NCBI RefSeq assembly: GCF_003287975.1
Contig: NZ_QMKQ01000036.1
Location: 1-34,497, forward strand
Origin: Arthrobacter sp. AQ5-05
GTDB taxonomy: Bacteria > Actinomycetota > Actinomycetes > Actinomycetales > Micrococcaceae
Length of the DNA stretch: 34,497 nucleotides
Direction of reading: 5' to 3'
Positions within the stretch are counted from its first letter, which is position 1; the number at the start of each line of letters is the position of its first letter. The notes below the pieces were generated by a model that saw only the letters and a program-made list of their open reading frames with translations, was not told the DNA's origin and did no database searches. The position numbers were made by a program, and so were the translations under genes. Shown here one piece after another: positions 7,739-16,996 of the stretch.

Positions 7739-8929
7739 CAAATCCCCTTCCCAATGCCCCGGGACTGCGCGGTCTTCGACCTCGGCGGGGCGCTCGGAAA
7801 TGTTGACCATCTCATCGCGGAACCGGCTGGTGCGCTTTTCCGGGTCCGTGTGCGGCTTGCGGCGGGCGCGGCCGGTGCGCAGCGCCGCTGCAACCTCGCG
7901 CCTGAGGCCGCCGCGGGCCTGCAGGTAGAGCGCTTGGTAGATCGTTTCGTGGCACACGTGGAACTCCAGCCTGTCGGGGAGCAGTTTCCTGAGCCGGTTG
8001 CTGATTTGCTCCGGTGACCAGCCTAGGAGCAGCTTCGCCCCCACGTATTTCCGCAAGGTTCCCTCGCAGGCGAGCCTGCTGGTCTTGGGCCGTGGCCGGC
8101 GGCCGGCCGCGGCGCGGTGCGCGGCGTACGGCTGGTAGCCGTTCGGGCCGGTGTTGCGGGCGATCTCCCGGCTCACCGTCGAGACCGGCCGGCCCAGTGC
8201 CCTGGCGATGGCCCGCATCGAGGAGCCGGCCGCCAGCAGGTCGCGGATCTGCTCGCGTTCGGGCAGGGAGAGATAGCGGTCGCTGATTGGCTTCTCCAGC
8301 GCGGCAAGCCCCGGGAACGGGGTTGCGAAGGCCGAGCCGTCGACGGAATTGTAGGTAGTCACCCCTTGTTTGTAGTCGATGACCCGACCATCCGCGTAAT
8401 AACGTCGGCTGCCGACCTTGCGGTTGCCGTTGTCCCAGTCCTCTGCCGTGCGTTCATGAACCCCCGCTAAGGCGGCAGCCTCCCGGCGAGACAGTCCGCT
8501 GCCGCGCAGCCTGAGGAATTCCTCCCGCTTCCCTGCATGCGGCCCAATCGTCGCTATGCCGGCCTTGTACGCCCATTGGAAACACGTTCCCACGGGCATG
8601 CCGACCTCGCGAGCCGCCACCGAAACGCTCCCCACCCGATCCAGGGCGGTGAAGAATCCGTCCTTTTGGTCCTGGGTGTATTTGGTCTTCTTCTTGCCCT
8701 TGCTGCCACTGGCCGGGGACGTGGATTCCGGGGTGAGTTCGCGGGCCCACTGGTAGCACTTGCTCAGGCTGAACCCGAGCTCTGTGGCCGCCGCGGATAT
8801 GTTCCCGGTCCGGTCCAGGACCACCAGGAATCGCTCGCGATCCTCGGAGGAGTACTTCCGGGGACCTGAATGATTCTGGTCGGTTGGTGATTTCTTCGTT
8901 AAAGGCGACACGGTCGTTGCAACTCCCAA
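7739..8929 (-). CDS. IS30-family transposase, 5' exon (N-terminal 397 aa)
   Basis: Encodes two helix-turn-helix-like segments near the N-terminus (NISAAATELGFSLSKCYQWA and SVSVAAREVGMPVGTCFQWA), a third DNA-binding region (LSRREAAALAGVHERTAEDW), then the IS30 signature region (SMRAIARALGRPVSTVSREI; GWSPEQISNRLRKLLP; CHETIYQALY) and the first catalytic Asp in GHWEGD, residue 396. The group II intron begins one codon later. If unspliced, translation runs 24 codons into the intron and stops at 7667. The annotated start is TTG 8929; GTG 8911 (VSPLTKKS) is an alternative. The product is long for IS30 transposases, due to the extra N-terminal repeats. It is joined to 5136-5576. Confidence 0.88.
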
Positions 8930-8951
8930 GGATCTGGGTGTTGCAACGACC
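8912..8951 (-). promoter_or_regulatory. Inverted repeat over the transposase start
   Basis: GGTCGTTGCAAC (8912-8923) and GTTGCAACGACC (8940-8951) form a perfect 12-bp inverted repeat with a 16-nt spacer. The outer arm is part of the terminal repeat of the IS30 element and the inner arm lies within the first codons of the transposase. It could be a transposase-binding pair for self-repression, or an RNA hairpin that blocks translation from outside transcripts. Confidence 0.5.
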
Positions 8952-8989
8952 GCTAGAATCTGCCCTTCTGGGCCGATCGGGGCAAACTG
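8937..8989 (-). repeat. Right long inverted repeat of the IS30 element
   Basis: Inverted counterpart of 5081-5129: GGTGTTGCAACGAC (8937-8950), CTAGAAT (8953-8959) and the outer block ending GGGGCAAACTG at 8989. Confidence 0.8.
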
Positions 8990-9031
8990 TCATCAACTAC
9001 CTATAGGCAGTCGCTCGCTTTGGCGTGAACC

Positions 9032-10072
<1,041 letters not shown>

Positions 10073-10095
10073 TCAGTGTAAAGATTTTATGCGTA

Positions 10096-10614
10096 TCAGG
10101 CAGAGACGGAGCGCAGGGCGCGGTCCGACATCGATTTGGAGCCGCGTCCAACGGCAAGGGTGCCCGCCTGGACGATCTCGCGGATGCCGAAGGGCTCCAG
10201 CACCGCCAGCAGCGCGTGGATCTTCTCGGCGTTGCCGGTGGCCTCGATGATGAGCGAGTCGGTTGACACGTCCACCACGGAGGCACGGAAGAGGTCTGCA
10301 GCCTGGGTGACCTGCAGGCGGGTGGCCGCATCGGCGCGCACCTTGACCAGGATATGGTCACGCTGCACCGAAGCCTCGGGCATCAATTCAACGATCTTGA
10401 TGACGTTGATGAGTTTGTTCAGCTGCTTGGTGACCTGCTCGAGCAGGTCGCCCTCGGCGTCGACGACCACGGTGATCCGGGAAATCCCGCTGATCTCCGT
10501 GGGGCCAACGGCCAGCGAGTGGATGTTGAAGGCGCGGCGGGCAAAAAGGCTTGCCACGCGCGTCAGCACGCCCGGGACGTCTTCGACGAGTACGGAAAGA
10601 GTGTGTCGTGCCAT
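10096..10614 (-). CDS. ilvN: Acetolactate synthase small (regulatory) subunit
   Basis: 172 residues, the standard length. It binds valine and activates the large subunit. The N-terminal ACT domain is clear: LSVLVEDVPGVLTRVASLFARRAFNI, with GISRITVVV, followed by the C-terminal regulatory half (RDHILVKVRAD, DSLIIEATGNAEKI). It starts 7 bp after the ilvB stop, so translation is probably coupled. GAGGA in the end of ilvB lies about 13 nt upstream. Confidence 0.96.
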   Translation of the reverse strand: MARHTLSVLVEDVPGVLTRVASLFARRAFNIHSLAVGPTEISGISRITVVVDAEGDLLEQVTKQLNKLINVIKIVELMPEASVQRDHILVKVRADAATRLQVTQAADLFRASVVDVSTDSLIIEATGNAEKIHALLAVLEPFGIREIVQAGTLAVGRGSKSMSDRALRSVSA

Positions 10615-10621
10615 GGGATTT

Positions 10622-12499
10622 CTAGTCCTCTTCTTCCCACTCGGGCGTCATGCCGCGAGCAATCTGGATCAGGTCGTTGCTCACGCCGGTGGGGACCATC
10701 GGCCAGACCATCGAGTCGCGGGATACCACGAAGTCGATGACGACCGGGCGGTCGTTGATGGCCAGGGCCTGCTGAATCGTCGCGTCGATGTCCTCGTCGC
10801 GTTCGCAACGCAGGCCAACACAACCATAGGCGTCGGCGAGCTTCACGAAGTCCGGGACGCGCGCGGTGCCTGCCCCGGTGTTCAGGTCGGTGTTGGAGTA
10901 GCGCGAGTTGTAGAACAGGGTCTGCCACTGGCGGACCATGCCCAGCGAGGAGTTGTTGATGATCGCGACCTTGATCGGGATGTTGTTGATCACGCAGGTG
11001 GCCAGTTCCTGGTTGGTCATCTGGAAGCAGCCGTCGCCGTCAATGGCCCAGACCACGCGGTCGGGGTTGCCGACCTTCGCGCCCATGGCCGCCGGGACCG
11101 AGTAGCCCATGGTGCCCAGTCCGCCGGAGTTCAGCCAGGAGGCGGGACGCTCGTACTTGATGAACTGCGCGGCCCACATCTGGTGCTGGCCCACGCCCGC
11201 GACGTACACGGCCTCGGGGCCGGTGAGCTCGCCGATCCGCTGGATCACGTGCTGCGGGGCGGAGAGCCCGTCCTGGGTCGGGGTGAAGCCGATCGGGTAG
11301 GTCTCGCGCAGCCGTCCGATGGTGTTCCACCAGGCCGACAGGTCCGGGGCGCCGCCCTCGGTGAAGCGGGTGCGGCAGGCCTCGGTGAGCTCCGGGATGA
11401 TTTCCTTGACCGAACCGACGATCGGGATGTCCGCGGTGCGGTTCTTGGAGATCTCCGCCGGGTCGATGTCCGCGTGGATGACCTTGGCGTTGGGCGCGAA
11501 GGTGTGCAGCACGCCGGTGACCCGGTCATCGAAGCGGGCACCGAGGGTGATCAGCAGGTCCGACTGCTGCAGCGCGGTGACCGCGGAGACCGCGCCGTGC
11601 ATGCCGGGCATGCCCACGTGCAGCTCGTGGGAGTCCGGGAACGCGCCGCGGGCCTGCAGGGTGGTGACCACCGGGGCGCCGACCAGCTCGGCGAATTCCT
11701 TCAGCTCGGCCGCGGCGTGCGCCTTGATGACGCCGCCGCCGACGTAGAAGACCGGGCGGGAGGAGGCTGCGATCAGCTTGGCGGCCTCGCGGACCTGCTT
11801 GTTGTGCCCGCGCACCACGGTCTTGTAGCCGGGCAAATCGATCTTCGGCGGCCAGGAGAACATCATCTTGGACTGCTGGGCGTCCTTGGTGATGTCCACC
11901 AGCACCGGGCCGGGACGGCCCGTGGCGGCGATGTGGAATGCCGAGGCAAGGATCCGCGGGATGTCCTCGGCCTTGGTGACCAGGAAGGAGTGCTTGGTGA
12001 TGGGCATGGTGATGCCCACGATGTCGGCCTCCTGGAAGGCGTCCGAGCCGATGAAGGCGCTGTGCACCTGGCCGGTGATGGCAACCATGGGGACCGAGTC
12101 CATGTGCGCGTCGGCAATGGAGGTGACCAGGTTGGTGGCTCCGGGTCCGGAGGTGGCGATGCAGACGCCGACCTCGCCGGTGACCATGGCGTAGCCCTGG
12201 GCCGCGTGGCCCGAGCCCTGTTCGTGGCGGACCAGGATGTGGTTGATCTTGGTCGAATCCATGAGCGAGTCGTAGGTGGGCATGATGGCCCCGCCCGGCA
12301 ACCCGAAGACGTCCTTGACGCCCAATTCTTCCAGTGAGCGCACAATGGCTTGTGAGCCAAGCATCTCGGTGGGAGCGATGATGTTGTTCGGGCCCTGGAC
12401 CAGGCTCGACGCTTCCACGACGGAAGAGACAGTGGCATCCTTGCTACGGTTGGCGGGTTTGGCCGGCAGCCCGGGGCTGGCGGTGGTTCCGTTACTCAT
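10622..12499 (-). CDS. ilvB: Acetolactate synthase large (catalytic) subunit
   Basis: 625 residues; a thiamine-diphosphate, FAD-dependent enzyme condensing pyruvate with pyruvate or 2-oxobutyrate, the first common step of branched-chain synthesis. The catalytic Glu is E93 in [14 protein letters not shown]; the central FAD domain is present; the diphosphate-binding motif is [14 protein letters not shown]...[13 protein letters not shown] chose ATG 12499 ([10 protein letters not shown]), preceded by GAAGGA about 10 nt upstream; the frame is open to 12538, but that part overlaps the leader terminator. The Ser/Pro/Lys-rich first 40 residues are an actinobacterial-style extension. Expression is controlled by the attenuator at 12539-12656. 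Confidence 0.96.
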   Translation of the reverse strand: MSNGTTASPGLPAKPANRSKDATVSSVVEASSLVQGPNNIIAPTEMLGSQAIVRSLEELGVKDVFGLPGGAIMPTYDSLMDSTKINHILVRHEQGSGHAAQGYAMVTGEVGVCIATSGPGATNLVTSIADAHMDSVPMVAITGQVHSAFIGSDAFQEADIVGITMPITKHSFLVTKAEDIPRILASAFHIAATGRPGPVLVDITKDAQQSKMMFSWPPKIDLPGYKTVVRGHNKQVREAAKLIAASSRPVFYVGGGVIKAHAAAELKEFAELVGAPVVTTLQARGAFPDSHELHVGMPGMHGAVSAVTALQQSDLLITLGARFDDRVTGVLHTFAPNAKVIHADIDPAEISKNRTADIPIVGSVKEIIPELTEACRTRFTEGGAPDLSAWWNTIGRLRETYPIGFTPTQDGLSAPQHVIQRIGELTGPEAVYVAGVGQHQMWAAQFIKYERPASWLNSGGLGTMGYSVPAAMGAKVGNPDRVVWAIDGDGCFQMTNQELATCVINNIPIKVAIINNSSLGMVRQWQTLFYNSRYSNTDLNTGAGTARVPDFVKLADAYGCVGLRCERDEDIDATIQQALAINDRPVVIDFVVSRDSMVWPMVPTGVSNDLIQIARGMTPEWEEED

Positions 12500-12538
12500 G
12501 GGGATATATCCTTCTCTATCTCTTCTAACCCTGCACAT

Positions 12539-12576
12539 AAAAAAACCCCAAAGGCACCTTGCGGCGAATGGGGTTT
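12539..12576 (-). terminator. Rho-independent attenuator of ilvBNC
   Basis: On the minus strand AAACCCCA (12569-12576) pairs with TGGGGTTT (12543-12550), with an inner AAGG/CCTT pairing, and is followed by an unbroken T-run (12539-12545). It lies between the leader peptide stop (12618) and the ilvB start (12499), the arrangement of a transcription attenuator. Confidence 0.88.
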
Positions 12577-12590
12577 GCGCGTCACCGAAG

Positions 12591-12609
12591 CCCTCCAGGT
12601 TGTGGAGGG
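12591..12609 (-). promoter_or_regulatory. Upstream leader hairpin (pause or anti-antiterminator)
   Basis: CCCTCCA and TGGAGGG (12603-12609 and 12591-12597) form a 7-bp stem with a 5-nt loop just after the leader peptide stop and before the attenuator. A ribosome stalled on the Val/Leu/Ile codons would free this region for other pairing. I did not establish the exact alternative antiterminator helix. Confidence 0.6.
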
Positions 12610-12617
12610 ACTCAAGC

Positions 12618-12656
12618 TCAGCGCTTGATAACTAGTAGTACGGTGCGGTTGTGCAT
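12618..12656 (-). CDS. ilvBNC leader peptide (12 aa)
   Basis: The peptide [12 protein letters not shown] has a run of five consecutive branched-chain residues (Val-Leu-Leu-Val-Ile), encoded GTA CTA CTA GTT ATC. The two CTA leucine codons, and GTA, are rare in this GC-rich genome, which would sharpen the response to low charged tRNA. The stop TGA is at 12618-12620, 42 nt before the attenuator stem. CTGGATGC before the ATG gives a weak ribosome site, and the candidate promoter puts the transcript start at or next to this ATG. Too short for ordinary gene finders. Role inferred from arrangement and codon content. Confidence 0.85.
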   Translation of the reverse strand: MHNRTVLLVIKR

Positions 12657-12662
12657 GCATCC

Positions 12663-12691
12663 AGTTTGGTCGCCGCCGCATCCGGAGTCAA
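12663..12691 (-). promoter_or_regulatory. Candidate promoter of the ilvBNC leader
   Basis: TTGACT (12686-12691) and CAAACT (12663-12668) are separated by 17 bp on the minus strand. Transcription would begin at about 12656, the first base of the leader peptide, so the leader mRNA could be leaderless. The -35 is good; the -10 is weak in its first base. Confidence 0.5.
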
Positions 12692-12781
12692 ACACCAACA
12701 CCCACAATCTCACTATTTGAGACTGTTGTCCGATGGGTGGACGCCTTGGCGGCTTCCACCCATCGCTCCAAGGCCTATTGC

Positions 12782-14485
12782 CTAGCCACAGTATGCTCCG
12801 GTCGAAGCGGACTTGACCAGCTTGGCGTACTTGGCCAGCACGCCGGTGGTGAACTTGGCCGGCAACGGCTCCCAGCCCACCTTGCGGGCCTCGAGCTCCT
12901 CCGGCTCGACCAAGAGGTCGAAGGAGCGGGCGGCGATGTCCACGCGGATCTTGTCGCCGTCCTTGACGAAGGCGATCGGGCCGCCGTCGACGGCCTCGGG
13001 GGCCACGTGGCCGATGCACAGGCCGGTGGTGCCTCCGGAGAAGCGCCCGTCGGTCAGCAGCAGCACGTCCTTGCCCAGGCCCGCGCCCTTGATGGCGCCG
13101 GTGATGGCAAGCATCTCCCGCATGCCCGGTCCGCCCTTGGGGCCCTCGTAGCGGATGACCACCACGTCCCCTGCCTTGATGGCGCCGGCATCCAGCGCGG
13201 CCAGCGCGCCCTGCTCGCGGTCGAAGACCCGTGCGGTGCCCTCGAAGACGTCGGCGTCGAAGCCGGCGGACTTCACGACGGCGCCCTCGGGTGCCATCGT
13301 GCCGTGCAGCACGGTGATGCCGCCGGTCTTGTGGATCGGGTTGTCCAGTGCGCGCAGGATCTTGCCGTCGACATCCGGCGGGTTGATCTCCGCGAGGTTC
13401 TCGGCAACGGTCTTGCCGGTGACGGTCAGGCAGTCCCCGTGCAGCAGGCCGGCATCCAGCAGGGCCTTCATGATCACCGGCACGCCGCCGATCTTGTCCA
13501 CGTCGGTCATGACGTAGCGGCCGAAGGGCTTCAGGTCCCCCAGGTGCGGGATCTTGTCGCCGATGCGGTTGAAGTCCGCAAGGGTCAAGTCGACCTCGGC
13601 CTCGCGGGCGATGGCCAGCAGGTGGAGCACGGCGTTGGTGGAACCGCCGAAGGCCATGGTCACGGCAATGGCGTTCTCGAAGGCCTTCTTGGTCATGATG
13701 TCGCGGGCCGTGATGCCCAGGCGCAGCAGGTTGACCACTGCCTCGCCGGAGGCGCGGGCGAACATGTCGCGGCGGCGGTCGGCCGAGGGCGGGGCTGCGG
13801 AGCCCGGAAGACTCATGCCCAAGGCCTCGCCGATGCAGGCCATGGTGTTGGCGGTGTACATGCCGCCGCAGGCGCCCTCGCCGGGGCAGATCGCCTTTTC
13901 GATGCGGGTCAGGTCCTCGAGGCTCATCTTGCCGGCGGCGCATGCCCCCACGGCTTCGAAGGCGTCAATCAGGGTGACTTCCTTTTCGGACCCGTCCTCC
14001 AACTTGACCCAGCCGGGCATGATCGAACCGGCGTACAGGAACACCGAGGCCAAATCCAGGCGGGCAGCTGCCATCAGCATGCCGGGCAGCGACTTGTCGC
14101 AGCCGGCCAGCAGCACGGAGCCGTCAATGCGCTCGGCCTGCATGACGACCTCGACCGAGTCGGCAATGACCTCGCGGGAGACCAGCGAGAAGTGCATGCC
14201 CTCGTGGCCCATCGAGATGCCGTCGGAGACGGAGATGGTGCCGAACTGCATGGGGAACCCGCCACCTGCGTGGACGCCTTCCTTGGCGCCGGCGGCCAGT
14301 CGGTTCAGCGAAAGGTTGCACGGGGTGATTTCATTCCACGAGCTCGCCACTCCGATCTGGGGCTTGGCGAAGTCGTCATCGCCCATGCCCACGGCGCGGA
14401 ACATCCCGCGCGCCGGGGCGGCGTGGATGCCGTCCGTGACCACTCGGCTGCGAGGTTTAATATCTGGGGCAGTGTCCTGGCTCAT
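12782..14485 (-). CDS. ilvD: Dihydroxy-acid dehydratase, Fe-S enzyme
   Basis: 567 residues; dehydrates dihydroxyisovalerate and dihydroxymethylvalerate to the 2-oxo acids, the step after IlvC. The three cluster-binding cysteines are C56 (NEITPCN), C129 ([10 protein letters not shown]) and C206 ([14 protein letters not shown]), consistent with the IlvD/Edd family; [11 protein letters not shown] and the C-terminal GAYCG are also present. I chose ATG 14485 ([13 protein letters not shown]); the open frame runs to 14644 but crosses the promoter. A TAGAAT box lies 7 nt before the ATG, suggesting a leaderless mRNA. It is transcribed in the same direction as ilvBNC but separated by 126 bp with its own promoter and the attenuator, so it is regulated at least partly apart. 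Confidence 0.96.
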   Translation of the reverse strand: MSQDTAPDIKPRSRVVTDGIHAAPARGMFRAVGMGDDDFAKPQIGVASSWNEITPCNLSLNRLAAGAKEGVHAGGGFPMQFGTISVSDGISMGHEGMHFSLVSREVIADSVEVVMQAERIDGSVLLAGCDKSLPGMLMAAARLDLASVFLYAGSIMPGWVKLEDGSEKEVTLIDAFEAVGACAAGKMSLEDLTRIEKAICPGEGACGGMYTANTMACIGEALGMSLPGSAAPPSADRRRDMFARASGEAVVNLLRLGITARDIMTKKAFENAIAVTMAFGGSTNAVLHLLAIAREAEVDLTLADFNRIGDKIPHLGDLKPFGRYVMTDVDKIGGVPVIMKALLDAGLLHGDCLTVTGKTVAENLAEINPPDVDGKILRALDNPIHKTGGITVLHGTMAPEGAVVKSAGFDADVFEGTARVFDREQGALAALDAGAIKAGDVVVIRYEGPKGGPGMREMLAITGAIKGAGLGKDVLLLTDGRFSGGTTGLCIGHVAPEAVDGGPIAFVKDGDKIRVDIAARSFDLLVEPEELEARKVGWEPLPAKFTTGVLAKYAKLVKSASTGAYCG

Positions 14486-14492
14486 GCCCTTG

Positions 14493-14498
14493 ATTCTA
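14493..14498 (-). promoter_or_regulatory. -10 box for a leaderless ilvD transcript
   Basis: TAGAAT on the minus strand, with 7 nt (14486-14492) between it and the A of the ilvD ATG, places the transcript start on the start codon. No strong -35 is seen; TTCGGT 18 bp upstream is the best match. Confidence 0.45.
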
Positions 14499-14590
14499 GG
14501 GCTGGCAGGCACCGACACCGAACCCGTGACGGCAACCCGACATATTTGGCCCCGCGGATACAAGACATATGTTCGAAACATCCCATTGGC

Positions 14591-14596
14591 TAGAGT
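14591..14596 (+). promoter_or_regulatory. -10 box for a leaderless transcript of the gene at 14604
   Basis: TAGAGT lies 7 nt before ATG 14604, the same geometry as for ilvD on the other strand. The two promoters are divergent within about 120 bp. A -35 is not evident. Confidence 0.4.
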
Positions 14597-14603
14597 GGGT
14601 GGC

Positions 14604-15068
14604 ATGGAGACACTCAACGTTGAATCCAGTGACGATATCCTCAAGCAGCTTTTGCACGAGGCCTTCGATGCTCAAATCCCCAACTTCGGCAGCTACAACC
14701 TGGTGGCAGCCGCGGGCACGTCCGGCTCCGCGGGACTCAAGGTGATCGGCTTCCGCCGGGAACCTGCCGAACTCATCTTGTGCCCGCTGAACCCCAGGAC
14801 CCTGTGCCCTTCCGAGCGCGCGGTGTCGGTGAACAACACCAATGTCTCGCACGTGGCCTTGGTGCGCGACGGAGGCTACGAGGTGGGCACCAGCACCGGA
14901 CGCGTCTATCGCTTCAACGTCCCGGCCCTGCTGTCGCTGAACATCCCGGGGGCCGAGGGCCCGGCGGCCTGCGGCCTGCTGGCCCAGCACGACGATGCGG
15001 CCGACTTCGCGGACTTCATGGACGGTTTCATGGACCGCCTTGACCCCGCGGTCGAAGCACCGCAGTAG
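14604..15068 (+). CDS. Protein of unknown function (154 aa), divergent from ilvD
   Basis: I do not recognise the family. The predicted protein is soluble, acidic toward the C-terminus ([23 protein letters not shown]), with a central beta-rich region ([36 protein letters not shown]). It has no signal peptide and no membrane segment. ATG 14604 ([17 protein letters not shown]) is chosen from the -10 spacing and a GGGTGG ribosome-like site; the frame is open upstream because it mirrors ilvD. Strong GC bias at third positions supports real coding. The divergent pairing with ilvD says little about function. Confidence 0.75.
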   Translation: METLNVESSDDILKQLLHEAFDAQIPNFGSYNLVAAAGTSGSAGLKVIGFRREPAELILCPLNPRTLCPSERAVSVNNTNVSHVALVRDGGYEVGTSTGRVYRFNVPALLSLNIPGAEGPAACGLLAQHDDAADFADFMDGFMDRLDPAVEAPQ

Positions 15069-15098
15069 TTTCGAACATCCAACAAGCCCTTGATTGAT

Positions 15099-15139
15099 GC
15101 CTTGGCCTCCGCGATTGCGGGAGCCAGGGCATTTGTTTT
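15099..15139 (+). terminator. Terminator after the gene at 14604
   Basis: GCCTTGGCCTCC (15099-15110) pairs imperfectly with GGGAGCCAGGGC (15119-15130), followed by ATTTGTTTT. Confidence 0.6.
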
Positions 15140-15320
15140 CACTGCCGCTGCCCGCGTCGCGATCCTTCGCGGGGAACCTGCGCCGGCAATTCCAGCCCCC
15201 CGGCTCCCCCGCGGGCGCCATCCTCGATCGCGCCAGATGCATTCCCTAGAAAAGGCGTCGCCGGCAAGTTCCCACGCAGAGCTCGCCAACGGGCAACGGA
15301 CGCTGTGCATCGGTGCGCCC

Positions 15321-15349
15321 TTGTCTCACCCACCCGGGAAGCATAGGTT
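15321..15349 (+). promoter_or_regulatory. Candidate promoter of the lapA-like gene
   Basis: TTGTCT (15321-15326) and TAGGTT (15344-15349) are 17 bp apart, about 80 bp before ATG 15430. The rest of 15140-15320 shows no gene. Confidence 0.45.
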
Positions 15350-15429
15350 TGTTCCATAGATCTTTGTTCCCACCAGGTATTGCCCCACCCGATCGCGGCG
15401 GCAAAACCGCAAGAGAAACGGGGAAGAAC

Positions 15430-15768
15430 ATGGGTAACGAATCATTGCAGCCGGAGGCCACCAACGGGCCCGCACCATCGCCCGCCCCCGCGGCACCGGT
15501 CGGCGGAACACGAGCAGCCGTCATTTGGACGTCCACGGTGGTCGCGGTCGCGGTCTTGATTCTTCTGGTCATTTTCATGGTGCAGAACCAAGATCAAGTC
15601 GCCGTCTATTTCCTGGGGTTCCAGGGACAGCTGGCACTTGGCGTGGCCATGCTCATTGCCGCTGTCGGCGGCGCCGTCGTGGTGTCGATCGCCGGTGCGG
15701 TGCGCATCATCCAGCTGCGGGCCCGCGCCCACACCGCCAACAAGGCCCGAGCCAAAAACGGTCCATAG
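15430..15768 (+). CDS. LapA-family (DUF1049) membrane protein
   Basis: 112 residues. After a Pro/Ala-rich cytoplasmic N-terminus (1-28) there are two membrane segments, about 29-51 (AVIWTSTVVAVAVLILLVIFM) and 64-88, separated by the family's signature loop QNQDQVAVYFLGFQGQLAL, then a basic tail. LapA-type proteins sit in the inner membrane; in enteric bacteria the homologue helps control lipopolysaccharide synthesis, but in Gram-positive actinobacteria the role is unknown. ATG 15430 has GGGGAAG 4 nt upstream. It is probably co-transcribed with the gene at 15831 after a 62-bp gap. Confidence 0.8.
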   Translation: MGNESLQPEATNGPAPSPAPAAPVGGTRAAVIWTSTVVAVAVLILLVIFMVQNQDQVAVYFLGFQGQLALGVAMLIAAVGGAVVVSIAGAVRIIQLRARAHTANKARAKNGP

Positions 15769-15830
15769 ACCTTGGACCGACGACCTGTTCCCGAGAAGCA
15801 AAAGATCACGCCACAAGGAAAGGATCTGAC

Positions 15831-16256
15831 GTGTCTGACCTCGAAAAGCAAATGAAATCCATCCAGGACCACCTGGCGCTCTGGGCGCGAAAGGCGAAGA
15901 AGGATTACCCGGAACAGCTGGAGCATTCGGTGCGCAGCGCCGTGGACCGGCTGGATCCAGCCGCGCTGGCCCACGCTTCGGAGGAGGTGATTGCCACCGT
16001 GACGGGCAACCGAAAAACGGCCCGCCGCGCACGCAAGGCGATCGAGAAGTCTCTGGTCAACGCCAAGCGCAAGGCCGGAACCCGGCATCGGGGCAAGGGC
16101 AGGGCCCTGACATGCCTGGCCATCCTCGCCGCCGTCGGCGTTCTTGTCGCGGTGGCAGTACGAAGGGCATCGCACGGAAGCGAGCCGGTGGCCTACCGCG
16201 GGTCGAAGCCGGCACCCGGGAATGATGCCACTGCGGATTCCGACGAAAAACACTAG
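15831..16256 (+). CDS. Small single-pass membrane protein of unknown function (141 aa)
   Basis: Not a family I can name. The protein starts with a charged helical region of about 85 residues rich in Ala, Arg and Lys (MSDLEKQMKSIQDHL...), followed by one membrane segment (about 92-110, ALTCLAILAAVGVLVAVAV) and a short polar tail ending DSDEKH. GTG 15831 is chosen because AAAGGA lies 6 nt before it. It probably forms an operon with the LapA-like gene. Confidence 0.7.
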   Translation: MSDLEKQMKSIQDHLALWARKAKKDYPEQLEHSVRSAVDRLDPAALAHASEEVIATVTGNRKTARRARKAIEKSLVNAKRKAGTRHRGKGRALTCLAILAAVGVLVAVAVRRASHGSEPVAYRGSKPAPGNDATADSDEKH

Positions 16257-16620
16257 AAGCAATCCGGAGGACCGCCGCCAAAGTCGATGGCCTTGGCAGC
16301 GGTCGTCGGTGCGCTTGGCAGTTGCCGCTTCTGGCCCGCTCCGCACGCCGCCACCCAGTCCGGGAACGAACCATGCGGCGCGTAGGTTACCGCACGGTAT
16401 AACCGTCTTGGCTTGGACATGCCGCAATTGACTTTGGCTTCTCGTTTAGTTGATAGCTATCGAATAACGACCGTCATTGTGCACCACAAGGGCAACACAA
16501 ACAAGCCAAGATAACGATTAACTAAAAAGCTGGCCATTGGAATGTTTATGCCTGTAGTCTCGCAACAAGCATCGCCACCATGATGCTGAAACTGCACCTT
16601 CATCCGAACGGAGAAAAGTC
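16257..16620. other. Gene-free 364 bp with an AT-rich control region
   Basis: The first half looks like ordinary GC-rich spacer. From about 16430 the base composition drops sharply in GC, typical of a promoter. It includes the palindrome at 16450-16464. I could not find a convincing -35/-10 pair for the glsB-like gene at 16621. Confidence 0.5.
16450..16464. promoter_or_regulatory. Palindrome resembling a CRP/FNR-type operator
   Basis: TTGATAGCTATCGAA contains the perfect palindrome GATAGCTATC and matches the FNR half-site pattern TTGAT-N4-ATCAA except for one base. It lies about 160 bp before the stress-type membrane protein at 16621. The regulator is a guess. Confidence 0.35.
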
Positions 16621-16881
16621 ATGGGTTTCATTGGTTGGATCATCCTGGGCCTCATTGCCGGCGCCATCGCCAAGGCCATCAAGCCGGGCGAGCAGGGTGG
16701 CGGCTGGATTGCCACGTTGATTCTGGGCGTGGTCGGGGCCGTCCTGGGCGGCTGGATCGGGTCGGCGATCTTCGATGTGGGGATCAGTAGCTTCTGGTCG
16801 CTGTCCACTTGGCTCCTGGCCATCGGCGGCGCACTGATCGTCCTGGTTATTTGGGGCTTCCTCACGCGCAAGAAGGCCTAA
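16621..16881 (+). CDS. GlsB/YeaQ/YmgE-family stress-response membrane protein
   Basis: 86 residues, usual length. Three hydrophobic segments rich in Gly and Ala: MGFIGWIILGLIAGAIAKAI, GWIATLILGVVGAVLGGWIG and TWLLAIGGALIVLVIWGF, the pattern of the transglycosylase-associated/GlsB family. Members are induced by general stress; the molecular function is unknown. GGAG lies 7 nt before the ATG. A strong terminator follows directly, so it is a one-gene unit. Confidence 0.88.
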   Translation: MGFIGWIILGLIAGAIAKAIKPGEQGGGWIATLILGVVGAVLGGWIGSAIFDVGISSFWSLSTWLLAIGGALIVLVIWGFLTRKKA

Positions 16882-16895
16882 ACCCAGGCAAAGCT

Positions 16896-16945
16896 GGCGG
16901 TGGGTGCCTCGGTTTTCAACCGGGGCACCCACCGCCATTTGTCTT
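16896..16945 (+). terminator. Terminator after the GlsB-like gene
   Basis: GGCGGTGGGTGCC (16896-16908) pairs with GGCACCCACCGCC (16924-16936), with an inner CGGTT/AACCG stem, followed by ATTTGTCTT. It may also serve the convergent dehydrogenase ending at 16997. Confidence 0.85.
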
Positions 16946-16996
16946 CTAACTGCCGAGCGGCGGGTTGCGATCTTGCCCCGCAGCACGGCTCGCAGT

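Larger units (their letters stand above)
5081..8989 (-). mobile_element. IS30-family insertion sequence carrying a group II intron
   Basis: The outer 18 bases, CAGTTTGCCCCGAYCGGC, are repeated inverted at 5081-5098 and 8972-8989 with one mismatch. A second conserved block, GTCGTTGCAACACC, is inverted at 5116-5129 and 8937-8950, and ATTCTAG is shared between them. The element is 3909 bp; without the 2162-bp intron it would be about 1747 bp, a size that fits one transposase gene. No short target duplication is obvious (left flank ...AAG, right flank TCA...). It lies about 42 bp downstream of ilvC. Confidence 0.85.

Noticed and set aside
10136-12337. 733-codon open frame on the plus strand opposite ilvB and ilvN
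   Set aside because: Shadow of strongly GC-biased genes on the other strand; Val/Gly/Asp-rich nonsense composition, ilvB and ilvN are certain.
12496-12681. 61-codon frame as an alternative ilv leader peptide (from ATG 12660)
   Set aside because: It runs through the attenuator into ilvB and has no branched-chain codon run; the 12-codon frame ending at 12618 has the run and the right distance to the terminator.
12737-14593. 618-codon plus-strand frame opposite ilvD
   Set aside because: Shadow of ilvD for the same reason.
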